A stretch of DNA of 64,000 nucleotides from Marivirga atlantica (GCF_016734805.1 NZ_JAERQG010000004.1:496001-560000); one strand, 5' to 3'. Positions 9,115 through 17,732 are shown, numbered from the stretch's first letter. The notes: generated by a model not told the origin, from the sequence alone. Program-made: numbers and translations.

Positions 9115-9597
9115 ATGCAAAAAATTAGAATAGGATATGGCTATGATGTTCATCAACTAGCCGATGGTGAAGAGTTTTGGTTAGGTGGAATCAAGTTAGA
9201 TTATCACCGTGGCGCTGTGGGGCATTCCGATGCTGATGTACTGATCCACGTTATTTGTGATGCTTTACTAGGTGCCGCCAATTTGAGAGATATTGGTTAT
9301 CATTTCCCAGATACTGACCCAAAGTACAAAGGGATTGACAGCAAGAAGCTACTAGCTGAAACCACCAAAATTATCAGGAATGTAGGTTTCGAGATTGGTA
9401 ACATCGATGCTACCGTATCACTCCAAAAGCCTAAGATAAAACCCGTTATCCCAGATATGATAAAATGCCTATCAGAGGTAATGGAAATTGATAAAGAAGA
9501 CTTATCCATTAAAGCAACTACTACAGAAAAACTTGGCTTCGTAGGTCGTGAAGAAGGTGTAGATGCTCATGCAGTAGTGCTTATTTATAAAAAATAA
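9115..9597 (+). CDS. ispF: 2-C-methyl-D-erythritol 2,4-cyclodiphosphate synthase
   Basis: Catalyses the cyclisation step of the non-mevalonate (MEP) isoprenoid pathway, converting CDP-ME 2-phosphate to ME-cPP. The 160-residue length is standard. Zinc ligands Asp11, His13 and His45 are in place (GYGYDVHQL and HSDADVLIHVICDALLGA). The C-terminal KATTTEKLGFVGREEG block is the family signature. It starts two bases after the M16 peptidase gene and is followed by mnmD, in an apparent operon of unrelated housekeeping genes. Confidence 0.98.
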   Translation: MQKIRIGYGYDVHQLADGEEFWLGGIKLDYHRGAVGHSDADVLIHVICDALLGAANLRDIGYHFPDTDPKYKGIDSKKLLAETTKIIRNVGFEIGNIDATVSLQKPKIKPVIPDMIKCLSEVMEIDKEDLSIKATTTEKLGFVGREEGVDAHAVVLIYKK

Positions 9598-9603
9598 TAT
9601 AAA

Positions 9604-10299
9604 ATGAGTGATGTAAAAATTATAGTGACAGAAGATGGAAGTCATTCGCTTTATCATAAAGTGTTGAAAGAAACCTATCACTCATTTCATGGGGCTATCA
9701 ATGAATCTAACTATGTATTTCTTGATAAGGGCATTCGCTATTGGAGAACAAAAGAAGGCTTACCTTCTTCCATCAACATTTTTGAAGTAGGTTTTGGCAC
9801 AGGTTTAAACGCCTTATTGGCAGCTCAATTTGCTGAAGAAAATAGAGTAAACATTCACTTTCACACGATTGAGCCCTTCCCTCTAGACTTAGAAGTAGTG
9901 AAAGATTTAAACTATACTTCAAAAATAAATGATGGTCAATATACTGAGCTATTTAATAAAATTCATGAAGCGGCCTGGGAAGAAAAGATTGAAATTTCGG
10001 AATATTTCTCAATAAGAAAAGACAAGCAGAGGCTTCAACATATTGAAGATCATTTCAACAACAGTTTTGATGTCATATTTTTCGATGCTTTTGCACCAAG
10101 CAAACAAGCTGAAATGTGGGAAATTGCTTTAATAGAACAATGTTTTAATTTACTTAAGGATGGAGGTGTATTTGTAACATACAGTGCTAAAGGTCAGCTT
10201 AAGAGAGATTTAAAACAAGTTGGTTTTGAAGTAGAAACACTTCCAGGGCCTCCTGGTAAAAAGGAAATGGTTCGAGCAACAAAAAACGCATCTACCTAA
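9604..10299 (+). CDS. mnmD: tRNA (5-methylaminomethyl-2-thiouridine)(34)-methyltransferase MnmD
   Basis: A 231-residue SAM-dependent methyltransferase that finishes mnm5s2U at the wobble position of certain tRNAs. The SAM loop EVGFGTG is at 61-67 and the catalytic-region DAFAP at 161-165, both typical of the MnmC methyltransferase domain. The FAD oxidoreductase half of enterobacterial MnmC is absent, so this is the stand-alone MnmD form. The TAA stop overlaps the ATG of the next gene (TAATG), indicating coupled translation. Confidence 0.94.
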   Translation: MSDVKIIVTEDGSHSLYHKVLKETYHSFHGAINESNYVFLDKGIRYWRTKEGLPSSINIFEVGFGTGLNALLAAQFAEENRVNIHFHTIEPFPLDLEVVKDLNYTSKINDGQYTELFNKIHEAAWEEKIEISEYFSIRKDKQRLQHIEDHFNNSFDVIFFDAFAPSKQAEMWEIALIEQCFNLLKDGGVFVTYSAKGQLKRDLKQVGFEVETLPGPPGKKEMVRATKNAST

Positions 10300-11462
10300 T
10301 GGACTTAAGGTTATTTTTTAATCCTGTATCTGAAGAGCTTTTCGATAACATTAAAAAGCAAGGCTCTTTTTATAAAAGCATAAAAGTTTACACAGAAGTT
10401 TTTCCTGACTATAAGGAAGCCGATATTGCTTTGATTGGGATTTCTGATAAGCACAATTCGGATGAAGAACATGGCCTATGGGAAGGCGCAGATGCTATTC
10501 GTAAAAAACTATACCGACTAACAAAAGGTAGCGGAGCCTACAAAATAGTTGATTTGGGTAACATATCTGAAACTATTGATATAGAGCAGAGCTATGGACG
10601 AGTACAAGAGGTGTGCAGAGCCTGTATAGAAAATAACACCCTCCCAGTACTAATCGGTGGTTCTCATGATTTCAGTTATGAGCAATATAAAGCTTATGAA
10701 GAAATGGAAAAGCTCATAAGCATTATAAATGTTGACGCCTTTCTTGATATGGAAGAACCTGAGGCATCACCGAACACCAATTTTGTACAGAAAATATTGA
10801 TGCACCAGCCCAACTATCTTTTCAATTACAGCCATCTGGCTTATCAAAGTTATCTGGTCAGTCAACAAGCTGTTAACATTTTAGAGAGGCTGCATTTTGA
10901 GGCTCACAGAATTGGCGCACTAAGGCATGATATTAAAGAAATGGAGCCTATTATTCGTCAGGCAGATATGATGAGTTTTGATGTAACAGCCATTAAATCG
11001 GCTGATTTCCCTGCTTCTGAAAAAGCACAGCCTTTTGGTTTAACAGGTGAAGAGGCCTGTCAGCTATGCTGGTATGCAGGCATAAATGATAAATTGAGTA
11101 GCGTAGGATTTTTCGAATTTGATCCATGGCTCGATGATCAATCAGAGAAATCTGCCAGCGTATTAGCTACCATGATATGGTATTTCATTGAAGGATTTTA
11201 TCATAGAAAAGATCATACTGATTTTAGGTCTAACGATTATGCCAAATATGTAGTAACGATGCCTGAGGACGAAACGGATGATCATATCATATTTTACAAA
11301 AGCCTTGTTAGTGAAAAATGGTGGATGGAAATCCCCAATCCAAATGATAAAAAGATTTACAATAGAAATTTCATAGTACCCTGTAGTTATTCAGATTATG
11401 AACAAGCTATGAAAGGTGAAATCCCTGAAAGATGGGTTGCCATGCATGCGAAACTCTTTTAA
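10299..11462 (+). CDS. Ureohydrolase-fold protein annotated as formimidoylglutamase, metal ligands degenerate
   Basis: A 387-residue arginase/agmatinase/formimidoylglutamase-superfamily protein. The three metal motifs can be aligned but are altered. GGSHD (120-124) keeps its histidine. The usual DAHxD is DAFLD (146-150), with His replaced by Phe148. The usual SFDVDxxDP is SFDVTAIKS, with the second Asp replaced by Thr230. Bacteroidota homologues with similar losses are commonly annotated formimidoylglutamase by fold. Histidine degradation by this protein is doubtful because a binuclear Mn site could not form normally. It overlaps mnmD by one base. No hut genes are nearby. Confidence 0.75.
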   Translation: MDLRLFFNPVSEELFDNIKKQGSFYKSIKVYTEVFPDYKEADIALIGISDKHNSDEEHGLWEGADAIRKKLYRLTKGSGAYKIVDLGNISETIDIEQSYGRVQEVCRACIENNTLPVLIGGSHDFSYEQYKAYEEMEKLISIINVDAFLDMEEPEASPNTNFVQKILMHQPNYLFNYSHLAYQSYLVSQQAVNILERLHFEAHRIGALRHDIKEMEPIIRQADMMSFDVTAIKSADFPASEKAQPFGLTGEEACQLCWYAGINDKLSSVGFFEFDPWLDDQSEKSASVLATMIWYFIEGFYHRKDHTDFRSNDYAKYVVTMPEDETDDHIIFYKSLVSEKWWMEIPNPNDKKIYNRNFIVPCSYSDYEQAMKGEIPERWVAMHAKLF

Positions 11463-11477
11463 ACGGAATTGTCTCAA

Positions 11478-12203
11478 ATGAAAAATTACTTACTGTTCAT
11501 TTCTTGTCTTCTAATCTTTTCTTGTAATGAAGAAAAAGAATCGGCTGATTCAATTATTAAAAACGCCATAGAATATCATGGAGGCGCTGCTTATGATTCC
11601 GTTAATGTAGAATTCCAGTTCCGAGATAAGCGTTATCAAATAACCCAAAATCACGGCAATTTCAAATACAAAAGAGTTTTTGTAGACAGCTTAGAAAATG
11701 TTCTGCTCGATATACTTACTAATAATGGACTTATAAGACATTACAATGATTCTTTGGTTGAGCTGTCGGCTAAAGATTCATCAGCATATGCCAATTCCGT
11801 GAATTCTGTTCAGTATTTCGCCATGCTGCCACAGCCACTATCTGATCCTGCAGTAATAGCTTCAAGGAAAAAAGATGTTTCTATAAAGCAGAAGGAATAT
11901 TACAGTATCGAAGTAAAATTCTCTGAAAACAATGGAGGTGAAGACTTTGAAGATATTTTTATGTATTGGTTTGACAAAGAAGACTACAGCATGGACTATT
12001 TAGCCTACCAATATAATACTGATGGTGGTGGGGTTAGATTTAGAGAAGCCTATAATTCGCGAGTTATAGATGATATTATTTTTCAGGATTACAATAATTT
12101 TAAAGCCTCAATAGGAACTCCATTAATAGAATTACCTACTCTTTTTGAGCAAAACAAGCTAGAGTTACTTTCTAAAATAGAATTAGAATTTATAAATGAT
12201 TAA
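11478..12203 (+). CDS. Predicted lipoprotein of unknown function (DUF6503-like)
   Basis: About 241 residues, with a lipoprotein signal MKNYLLFISCLLIFSC ending in a lipobox cysteine, then a mature region starting SADSIIKNAIEYHGGAAYDS. That start resembles Bacteroidota lipoproteins of the DUF6503 type, which often resemble outer-membrane lipoprotein-sorting folds; this match is from memory and not firm. It is likely anchored in the periplasm or outer membrane. I prefer ATG at 11478 over an in-frame TTG at 11469. The last 8 bases overlap the start of the next gene. Confidence 0.72.
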   Translation: MKNYLLFISCLLIFSCNEEKESADSIIKNAIEYHGGAAYDSVNVEFQFRDKRYQITQNHGNFKYKRVFVDSLENVLLDILTNNGLIRHYNDSLVELSAKDSSAYANSVNSVQYFAMLPQPLSDPAVIASRKKDVSIKQKEYYSIEVKFSENNGGEDFEDIFMYWFDKEDYSMDYLAYQYNTDGGGVRFREAYNSRVIDDIIFQDYNNFKASIGTPLIELPTLFEQNKLELLSKIELEFIND

Positions 12204-12645
12204 ATCAGGTCCTAAATACCAGACAGTTTTCGCCTTAAGCGTATTTCTCATCTTACTTTTTATTTCCTTCTTCTTTTTATTGAATAGTTTACTTAGCAAC
12301 CCTGAGTTCTTTATTTTAAAACTAATACTTACCCCTATTGTGTTAGTTATTGCATTGTTAATTCTTAACAAGCTGATTGCCGGAGTAAAAACTATTGAAG
12401 CAGGTAATAACCAAATTTCAGTTTTTCACCCCATTAGCAGGAAAAGAATTAAACTTCAAATAGCAGATATATTAGGCTGGCAGGAAGAAGTAGTGAAAAC
12501 CAAAAATGGTGATTTCCGGGAAACAAAAATTCTTTACGCTAAAAAGAAAGTTATTAAGCTTTCTAATAAAGAAAACACCGAATATGATAGACTGGTAAAG
12601 TACCTCCGACAAAAAGCTAAAAAAAAGGAAGTAAGAAATAAGTAA
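12196..12645 (+). CDS. Small membrane protein with PH-like cytoplasmic domain, unknown function
   Basis: The 149 residues have two adjacent transmembrane segments (about 12-34 and 42-64) in a hairpin. A soluble part (70-149) follows, with the beta-strand pattern of bacterial PH-like domains (TIEAGNNQISVFHPISRKRIKLQIADI) and a very basic tail. The family is not recognised with certainty. It overlaps the preceding lipoprotein gene by 8 bp, so the two are probably co-translated, and it may act at the membrane with it. Confidence 0.65.
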   Translation: MIKSGPKYQTVFALSVFLILLFISFFFLLNSLLSNPEFFILKLILTPIVLVIALLILNKLIAGVKTIEAGNNQISVFHPISRKRIKLQIADILGWQEEVVKTKNGDFRETKILYAKKKVIKLSNKENTEYDRLVKYLRQKAKKKEVRNK

Positions 12646-12695
12646 CCTAAAGTGCGCTTTGCAGTTATTAATAGCCAAAACTAAAACGATTTATT

Positions 12696-13196
12696 ATGGC
12701 TAAAATAACTTTAGGCGGACAACCAACCGAAACAAATGGTGAATTACCTGCTGTAAATGAACCAGCACCAGATTTTCAACTTACGAAAACCGACTTTTCT
12801 GAGGTTAATCTATCAGATTATAATGGTAAAAATGTAATACTTAATATTTTTCCTAGTGTTGACACCAGCGTTTGTGCTATGTCTGTAAGAAAATTTAATG
12901 AAGATGCTGCTTCATTGGACAACACAGTAGTATTATGCATCTCTAAAGATTTACCTTTTGCACAAGCTAGGTTTTGCGGAGCAGAAGGTATAGAAAATGC
13001 TATTCCTCTATCAAACTTTAAACATGCTGAATTTGCAGAAAAATACGGTGTGAGAATTCAAAGTGGCAATTTTGCTGATTTAAATGCCAGAGCCGTAGTG
13101 GTTGTAAACCCAGAAGGAAAAGTTGTTCATACTGAATTAGTTCCTGAAATTGGCGAAGAACCAAACTATGAAGAAGCGTTAAACGCTGTTAAATAA
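12696..13196 (+). CDS. tpx: Thiol peroxidase Tpx (atypical 2-Cys peroxiredoxin)
   Basis: Reduces hydrogen and organic peroxides using thioredoxin. The 166 residues show the Tpx signature, with peroxidatic Cys60 in PSVDTSVCAMSVRKFN, preceded by the catalytic Thr of the PxxxTxxC motif, and resolving Cys94 in ARFCGAEGIENA. Length is standard. It stands apart from the upstream genes by 50 bp and is followed directly by a strong hairpin terminator shared with the convergent lipoprotein gene. Confidence 0.97.
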   Translation: MAKITLGGQPTETNGELPAVNEPAPDFQLTKTDFSEVNLSDYNGKNVILNIFPSVDTSVCAMSVRKFNEDAASLDNTVVLCISKDLPFAQARFCGAEGIENAIPLSNFKHAEFAEKYGVRIQSGNFADLNARAVVVVNPEGKVVHTELVPEIGEEPNYEEALNAVK

Positions 13197-13200
13197 AAAA

Positions 13201-13227
13201 AGCCCTTCTGAATAATTCAGAAGGGCT
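13201..13227. terminator. Bidirectional intrinsic terminator between tpx and lipoprotein gene
   Basis: A perfect 12-bp stem (AGCCCTTCTGAA / TTCAGAAGGGCT) with loop TAA is flanked by an A-run on the left and a T-run on the right, so it can terminate both convergent genes. Confidence 0.93.
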
Positions 13228-13253
13228 TTTTTCTTATTTTATCTTAATTACGA

Positions 13254-14189
13254 TTATTCTGCACTTTGAACTTTAACTTCAATGGTAATAGTACCATTTC
13301 CGTTAGTATCATTAATTGCTGTTACTTTGGCTAAACCTAAATAGCCTCCTCTATCGGCATCAAGTTCAAAAGCTACCACACTTCCTACAGATAAATTCGT
13401 AGCTGAAGAATTAGTATTAAGTTCTGAATCTGCAGCAGAAACTAAAGCTGATTCCGATTCAATTCCATCAAAATCTTCCGGTGACAAAGAAGTAACTCTA
13501 AACCTTGTTGAATTTCTTGTACCAAAAGTTGCTGCTATATCTAAATTTGAGTTGGTAGCCTTATAAACCGCTTGAAGTCCACCATCATCAATTGATGCTA
13601 AAGTGTTTTTATCATCATTTCCCCAATAATAGGCAAAATCTACTGGTGAGCTATTTACAGTTGAAGCGTCTCTCGCTTCAGCGAAGGTATATCTTTCATT
13701 ATCAAGTGAGTTGTAAAAACCTTCTTCTGTGTTACCTTGAGCTCCAAATAAAACCGATTCATAGGTGTTAATAGATGCTACAACATCAAATGAAACAGAG
13801 CTTTGTGCTGTTCTATTTTCACCATCTTCTATTTCAACAGTAACGGTTGCTTCTGAATTTAATGATTCTTGAGGTATAGTTAAAGTAACAGTAAACTCGC
13901 CAAGTGTATCACTAGCTACACCAATACTATTAAGATCTAAAACCACAGGATCAAAAGTAACATCGTTATCTGATTCAACAGTAAGCGTAGCACCAATCAG
14001 TTCTGCCTCTGCTCTAAAAGATATGTCAAACTCTGCTGTTGCACCTGCAGAGTAGGAAGTTTCAGATGTTGTTATTGTAACCGAGGGCCCTGATGTTACT
14101 GGTTCTTCAACTGTATCATCGCAAGACGTAAAAAATAATGCCGATCCCATTCCTGCCAGCATTAACGCGTTTCTAAATAATTTTTTCAT
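13254..14189 (-). CDS. Surface or periplasmic lipoprotein with Ig-like domain, unknown function
   Basis: About 311 residues from ATG at 14189, with a lipoprotein signal MKKLFRNALMLAGMGSALFFTSCDD (lipobox TSC). An Asp/Glu/Thr/Ser-rich mature region follows, beginning with an Ig- or Calx-beta-like sandwich (about 35-130: GPSVTITTSETSYSAG and similar strands). The C-terminal half is less clear. The SDD-type acidic start after the lipid cysteine resembles Bacteroidota surface-export signals. It is a single gene. Its upstream region carries a nine-base homopolymer in a possible promoter spacer, suggesting phase-variable expression. Binding partner unknown. Confidence 0.75.
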   Translation of the reverse strand: MKKLFRNALMLAGMGSALFFTSCDDTVEEPVTSGPSVTITTSETSYSAGATAEFDISFRAEAELIGATLTVESDNDVTFDPVVLDLNSIGVASDTLGEFTVTLTIPQESLNSEATVTVEIEDGENRTAQSSVSFDVVASINTYESVLFGAQGNTEEGFYNSLDNERYTFAEARDASTVNSSPVDFAYYWGNDDKNTLASIDDGGLQAVYKATNSNLDIAATFGTRNSTRFRVTSLSPEDFDGIESESALVSAADSELNTNSSATNLSVGSVVAFELDADRGGYLGLAKVTAINDTNGNGTITIEVKVQSAE

Positions 14190-14538
14190 GTTTTTCTCTT
14201 TAAAATGTTGTTTTGGTTTTACTAGTACTATAGACACACTCCCCCCCCCAAAGGTTTGAATTATGATTACTTATTTTCCATTTTCTGATAATTGTTATGG
14301 TTTTAATTGATATAATATTACATTGTAAGGGAGAAGAAAGGGGTATGACAATTTCATCCAGTTATTAACAATAATGGTCTCTTTTTTCATAGAATTGGTA
14401 TAAAATGTAATTTAACTGGTAGAAATTGAAGTAATAAATTTTAAATTGCGTACTGATTTATGAAGAATTTAATTACATTTATAAATCGTTCGCACAAATA
14501 AAACTTTAACTAATTAACCATCACTAAAGAAATTGATT
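14190..14538. other. 349-bp intergenic region between divergent genes
   Basis: This very AT-rich stretch separates the minus-strand lipoprotein gene from the plus-strand zinc-ribbon membrane protein gene. Apart from the C9/G9 tract with its putative promoter at 14227-14252, I see no hairpin terminator, RNA gene or convincing open frame. Nothing between about 14260 and 14500 matches a TTTG/TAnnTTTG promoter for the plus-strand gene. Confidence 0.6.
14227..14252 (-). promoter_or_regulatory. Putative promoter with homopolymeric G9 spacer
   Basis: Read on the minus strand, TTTG is followed by eight further Gs, then AGTGTGTC, then TATAGT. That places a nine-G tract (14249-14241) between a -33/-35-like TTTG and a -10-like TATAGT with a 16-nt spacer. 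The element ends about 38 bp upstream of the lipoprotein ATG. A run of nine Gs in such AT-rich DNA is exceptional, and slipped-strand changes would alter promoter spacing. Confidence 0.45.
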
Positions 14539-15291
14539 ATGGCAGAGAATAACCAGAGCATCTTTGACATGATACACCAATACGGTCCTATGGTGGGCTT
14601 GGGTATTATTGGTATAGCTGTTTTAATTGTTGTTTTGTACTATTTGCGTTTAGCAAGTCTTAAAGAGTTCAAACAGAAATATGACTATATCAACAAAAAT
14701 GAGATTGACACACTTTGGCGTGCAACTGTAGTGCTTTTAATAGGTGCAGTAGTGGCTGTCAACGCACTTTTTGGTGAAACAGAATTTTTATGGTTAGCAG
14801 TTAAAATATTTGTTTCAGCCATGTTAGCACTAATTATTGGTGTTATCATCCAAAATATTCTTCGTTTCTACTTCCCTTTTTACATTGAAAAAAGATTAAA
14901 GAAATTAAGATATACTCCTCGTATTTCGCCTAAAACTGGAAAAGCAATGAAGCTTTTAAGTGAGGAAGAAGAAGATGTTTACCTTGATGAAGGTATGCAA
15001 GCTGAGGAGGATATATTCTCTGTGGATTATGATGTTTGGGTTGATGAAGAAACTGGTTATACTAAAATTGAGAAGTATTCTGGTCACTTACATGCCTTGC
15101 AGTGTTCAGAATGTAATTATCAAACTTTGAAAGTTGTTAAGGAAGAAATCATCAAGTCTCCTACAATGACTGAAGAAGGTGAGCTGATGAAATATTACAA
15201 ATGCTCATATTGTGGGCATAAAGCAAGAAAGACTTTCCACATTGCTAAATTAAAAGATAACGCTGATGCTGCAGATCAGGCGACTGGTTAA
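14539..15291 (+). CDS. Membrane protein with C-terminal zinc ribbon, unknown function
   Basis: About 250 residues. Three hydrophobic segments lie at about 18-40, 64-84 and 88-110. A basic stretch (KRLKKLRYTPRISPKTGK), an acidic linker rich in Glu and Asp, and a C-terminal zinc ribbon of two CxxC pairs (CSEC and CSYC, about 35 residues apart) follow. The family is not named by me. It resembles hypothetical proteins conserved in Cytophagales. The zinc ribbon would sit in the cytoplasm if the N-terminus is periplasmic. ATG at 14539 is preferred over TTG at 14533. It is monocistronic and ends at a strong terminator. Confidence 0.75.
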   Translation: MAENNQSIFDMIHQYGPMVGLGIIGIAVLIVVLYYLRLASLKEFKQKYDYINKNEIDTLWRATVVLLIGAVVAVNALFGETEFLWLAVKIFVSAMLALIIGVIIQNILRFYFPFYIEKRLKKLRYTPRISPKTGKAMKLLSEEEEDVYLDEGMQAEEDIFSVDYDVWVDEETGYTKIEKYSGHLHALQCSECNYQTLKVVKEEIIKSPTMTEEGELMKYYKCSYCGHKARKTFHIAKLKDNADAADQATG

Positions 15292-15311
15292 TAAATAATA
15301 TTAGAGTTAAT

Positions 15312-15343
15312 AAAAAAGGCTTTCCAATTGGAAAGCCTTTTTT
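15312..15343. terminator. Bidirectional intrinsic terminator
   Basis: A fully self-complementary 32-nt element is centred on CCAATTGG, with GGCTTTCC/GGAAAGCC arms flanked by A6 and T6. It serves the convergent membrane-protein gene (+) and aldehyde dehydrogenase gene (-). Confidence 0.92.
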
Positions 15344-15372
15344 ATTGATTGTGATTGAGTATTATTGAAATT

Positions 15373-16812
15373 TTAATGCGCTAAACAAACATTCTTTTGT
15401 TCAGTAAAAAACTTCAAGGCATCAAAGCCTCCCTCCCTACCTAATCCGCTATTCTTAGTTCCTCCAAATGGAGTACGTAAATCTCTATTCATCCAGCAGT
15501 TTATCCATACAATTCCACTTTCAATATTAGCTGCCAAACTATGTGCCTTCGAAATATCATTAGTCCATAAAGTAGTGGCTAATCCATAGGAAGAATCATT
15601 CACCAATGATAGTCCTTCCTCCTGGCTTTTGAATTTTTGTAGTGTAACCAAAGGCCCAAATACCTCTTGCTGATTTACTTTACAGCTGTTTGATAAACCT
15701 TCAAAAACGTGTGGTCTTAGGTAATAGCCAGCTTCATTTTGAGTCTTTAACTCAATACTTTCATTACCACAAAGCAGTTTACCTCCTTCATGATGAGCAG
15801 CACTAATAAAAGCTTTTACTTTTTCAAGATGATCTTTACTAATGAGGGCTCCCATATTTGTTGAAGCATTTCGTGGGTCTCCAACCTTTAGCCTTTTTAC
15901 TCTTTCTACGAAAGCTGTTTTAAACTCCTCATATATGTCTTCTTGAATATAAATGCGAGAAGCACATAGACATATTTCACCCTGATTGGTAAAAGAGGCC
16001 CTCACTAAATCATCAACTGTTTTGTCAAAATCACAGTCATTGAATACGAGAGCGGCATTTTTACCTCCTAACTCTAGGGAGATTTTACGAAGCATAGGAG
16101 CAGAAATTTCGGCAATCTTCTTTCCTGTAACAGTCCCTCCGGTAAAGGAAATTGCTTTTACAGCTTCAGAAGTAACTATTTCATTCCCTATTGAAGCTCC
16201 AGTTCCATGAACAATATTTAGTACACCTGCAGGCAACCCTATCTCAATACATATTTTACTTAAAAGAAATGCTGTATATGGTGTTAGTTCTGACGGCTTT
16301 GCAATTACACAATTACCGGCTGCTAATGCAGGTGCTATTTTCCAACTAAAAAGATATAAAGGAAGATTCCATGGTGAAATACAACCTACTACACCTAAAG
16401 GTTGCCTCAAAGTATAATTGATCGATTCAGTATTTGAATAAGACTCAGATCCAAATTGGGTGATAGCCTGTGCAAAGAATTTAAAATTTTTACTAGCTCG
16501 TGGAATATCTACTCTTTTAGCAAGAGATAATGGTTTGCCGGTATCAGTTGATTCAGCCAAAGCCAGCTCATCCAGTTTATCAGCAATGAGGTTGGCAATA
16601 GCTAAGAGGTAATCAGAACGCTCTTCATTAGATAATTTACTCCAAATAGGATAAGCGGCTTGAGCACTTTTAAGAGCTAAGTTAAAATCATCCCTATTAC
16701 TTTCGGGCACCAAAGAAAATGGTTTTCCTATTGCCGGATTAATATTTTCCCTAAACTCTCCTCCCTTTGGAGCTATCAGCTCCCCATTAATGTAATTGAG
16801 TATTTTCTCCAT
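15373..16812 (-). CDS. Aldehyde dehydrogenase, probably 2-aminomuconate-6-semialdehyde dehydrogenase
   Basis: A 479-residue NAD(P)-dependent aldehyde dehydrogenase with catalytic Cys281 in FTNQGEICLC, general base Glu247 in ELGGKNA, and the NAD-binding SFTGGTVTG loop at 222-230. The family covers many substrates. The divergent nbaC/ACMSD/kynU/kmo genes make oxidation of 2-aminomuconate semialdehyde (the ACMSD product) to 2-aminomuconate the best assignment, and the sequence resembles ALDH8/AMSDH-type enzymes. It lies 3 bp downstream of the SDR gene, in one operon with it. Confidence 0.88.
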   Translation of the reverse strand: MEKILNYINGELIAPKGGEFRENINPAIGKPFSLVPESNRDDFNLALKSAQAAYPIWSKLSNEERSDYLLAIANLIADKLDELALAESTDTGKPLSLAKRVDIPRASKNFKFFAQAITQFGSESYSNTESINYTLRQPLGVVGCISPWNLPLYLFSWKIAPALAAGNCVIAKPSELTPYTAFLLSKICIEIGLPAGVLNIVHGTGASIGNEIVTSEAVKAISFTGGTVTGKKIAEISAPMLRKISLELGGKNAALVFNDCDFDKTVDDLVRASFTNQGEICLCASRIYIQEDIYEEFKTAFVERVKRLKVGDPRNASTNMGALISKDHLEKVKAFISAAHHEGGKLLCGNESIELKTQNEAGYYLRPHVFEGLSNSCKVNQQEVFGPLVTLQKFKSQEEGLSLVNDSSYGLATTLWTNDISKAHSLAANIESGIVWINCWMNRDLRTPFGGTKNSGLGREGGFDALKFFTEQKNVCLAH

Positions 16813-16815
16813 TTT

Positions 16816-17601
16816 TTAAAGACAGCTTAGCCTACCTCCATCAACAGGCATATTAATTCCATTAATATAAGCGGCTCTTTCTGATGCAAGAAATAAGATG
16901 GCATCTGCTACTTCCTTTGGCTCAGCAAATCTTCTTGCGGGAATTGCATTCTGCATTTCTTCACTAATACTTTCTAAAGACTTACCTGAATTTTTACTTT
17001 TGTTTTGAATAATGCTCTCCAACCTACCAGTCAGCGTAGCTCCAGGAAGTACATTGTTTACAGTAATATTGAATTCACCTAATTCATTAGCGAGTGTTTT
17101 TGACCAGTTAGCCACAGCTCCTCTTATTGTATTTGACACTCCTAAATTGTTTAGCGGCTGCTTCACAGAGGTTGATATAATATTAATGATTCTACCATAA
17201 CCCTCTTCCTTCATACTTCCAATTACGGCCTTAACGAGGTATTGATTACATATCAAATGCTGGTTAAAAGCTTGCTGAAATTCCTCTGTTAACGCCTTAT
17301 AGGCAGGACCTGCTTTAGGCCCACCAGTATTATTTACTAAAATATGAACCTTTTTGTCTTTTAAAGACTGAGATAATACTTCATGCAAACCTGCAGGATC
17401 ATTAAAATCTGCCACCAAATAAGTATGTTTTTGGCCTTCTATTGACGGTAATTCATTAATAGTTCTTTTCAATTTATCCTCGTTACGAGCAATAAGAATT
17501 AAGTTTACGCCTTCTGCACTCATAGCATGTGCTACGGCTTTACCTATTCCTGCTGTGCTACCACATATAATGGCAGTTTTTCCTTTTAAATTTAATTCCA
17601 T
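16816..17601 (-). CDS. SDR-family protein lacking the usual catalytic Tyr-x3-Lys
   Basis: A 261-residue short-chain dehydrogenase/reductase fold. The nucleotide-binding glycine motif (CGSTAGIG, 13-20) and NNTGG (90-94, the NNAG equivalent) are present. Where typical SDRs have YSASK, this protein has VSNTI (155-159), so the catalytic Tyr and Lys are replaced while Ser143-Ser145 remain. Similar divergent SDRs exist and are usually annotated 3-oxoacyl-ACP reductase-like. It is the first gene of the operon with the aldehyde dehydrogenase and is divergent from nbaC. Its role in kynurenine degradation is unclear. It may bind NAD(P) and act by an altered mechanism. Confidence 0.85.
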   Translation of the reverse strand: MELNLKGKTAIICGSTAGIGKAVAHAMSAEGVNLILIARNEDKLKRTINELPSIEGQKHTYLVADFNDPAGLHEVLSQSLKDKKVHILVNNTGGPKAGPAYKALTEEFQQAFNQHLICNQYLVKAVIGSMKEEGYGRIINIISTSVKQPLNNLGVSNTIRGAVANWSKTLANELGEFNITVNNVLPGATLTGRLESIIQNKSKNSGKSLESISEEMQNAIPARRFAEPKEVADAILFLASERAAYINGINMPVDGGRLSCL

Positions 17602-17732
17602 AAAATTAATTGCTGAGGGCAGTTTTAGCTGCCTGTTACTTTAAACTGACTCTTAATTTCATTAAATTTAGAAGATAAACAAAATGAGTTTTGAGCTTGT
17701 AGTAAGCTTTTAATTATCAAAGCATTTCTGAT

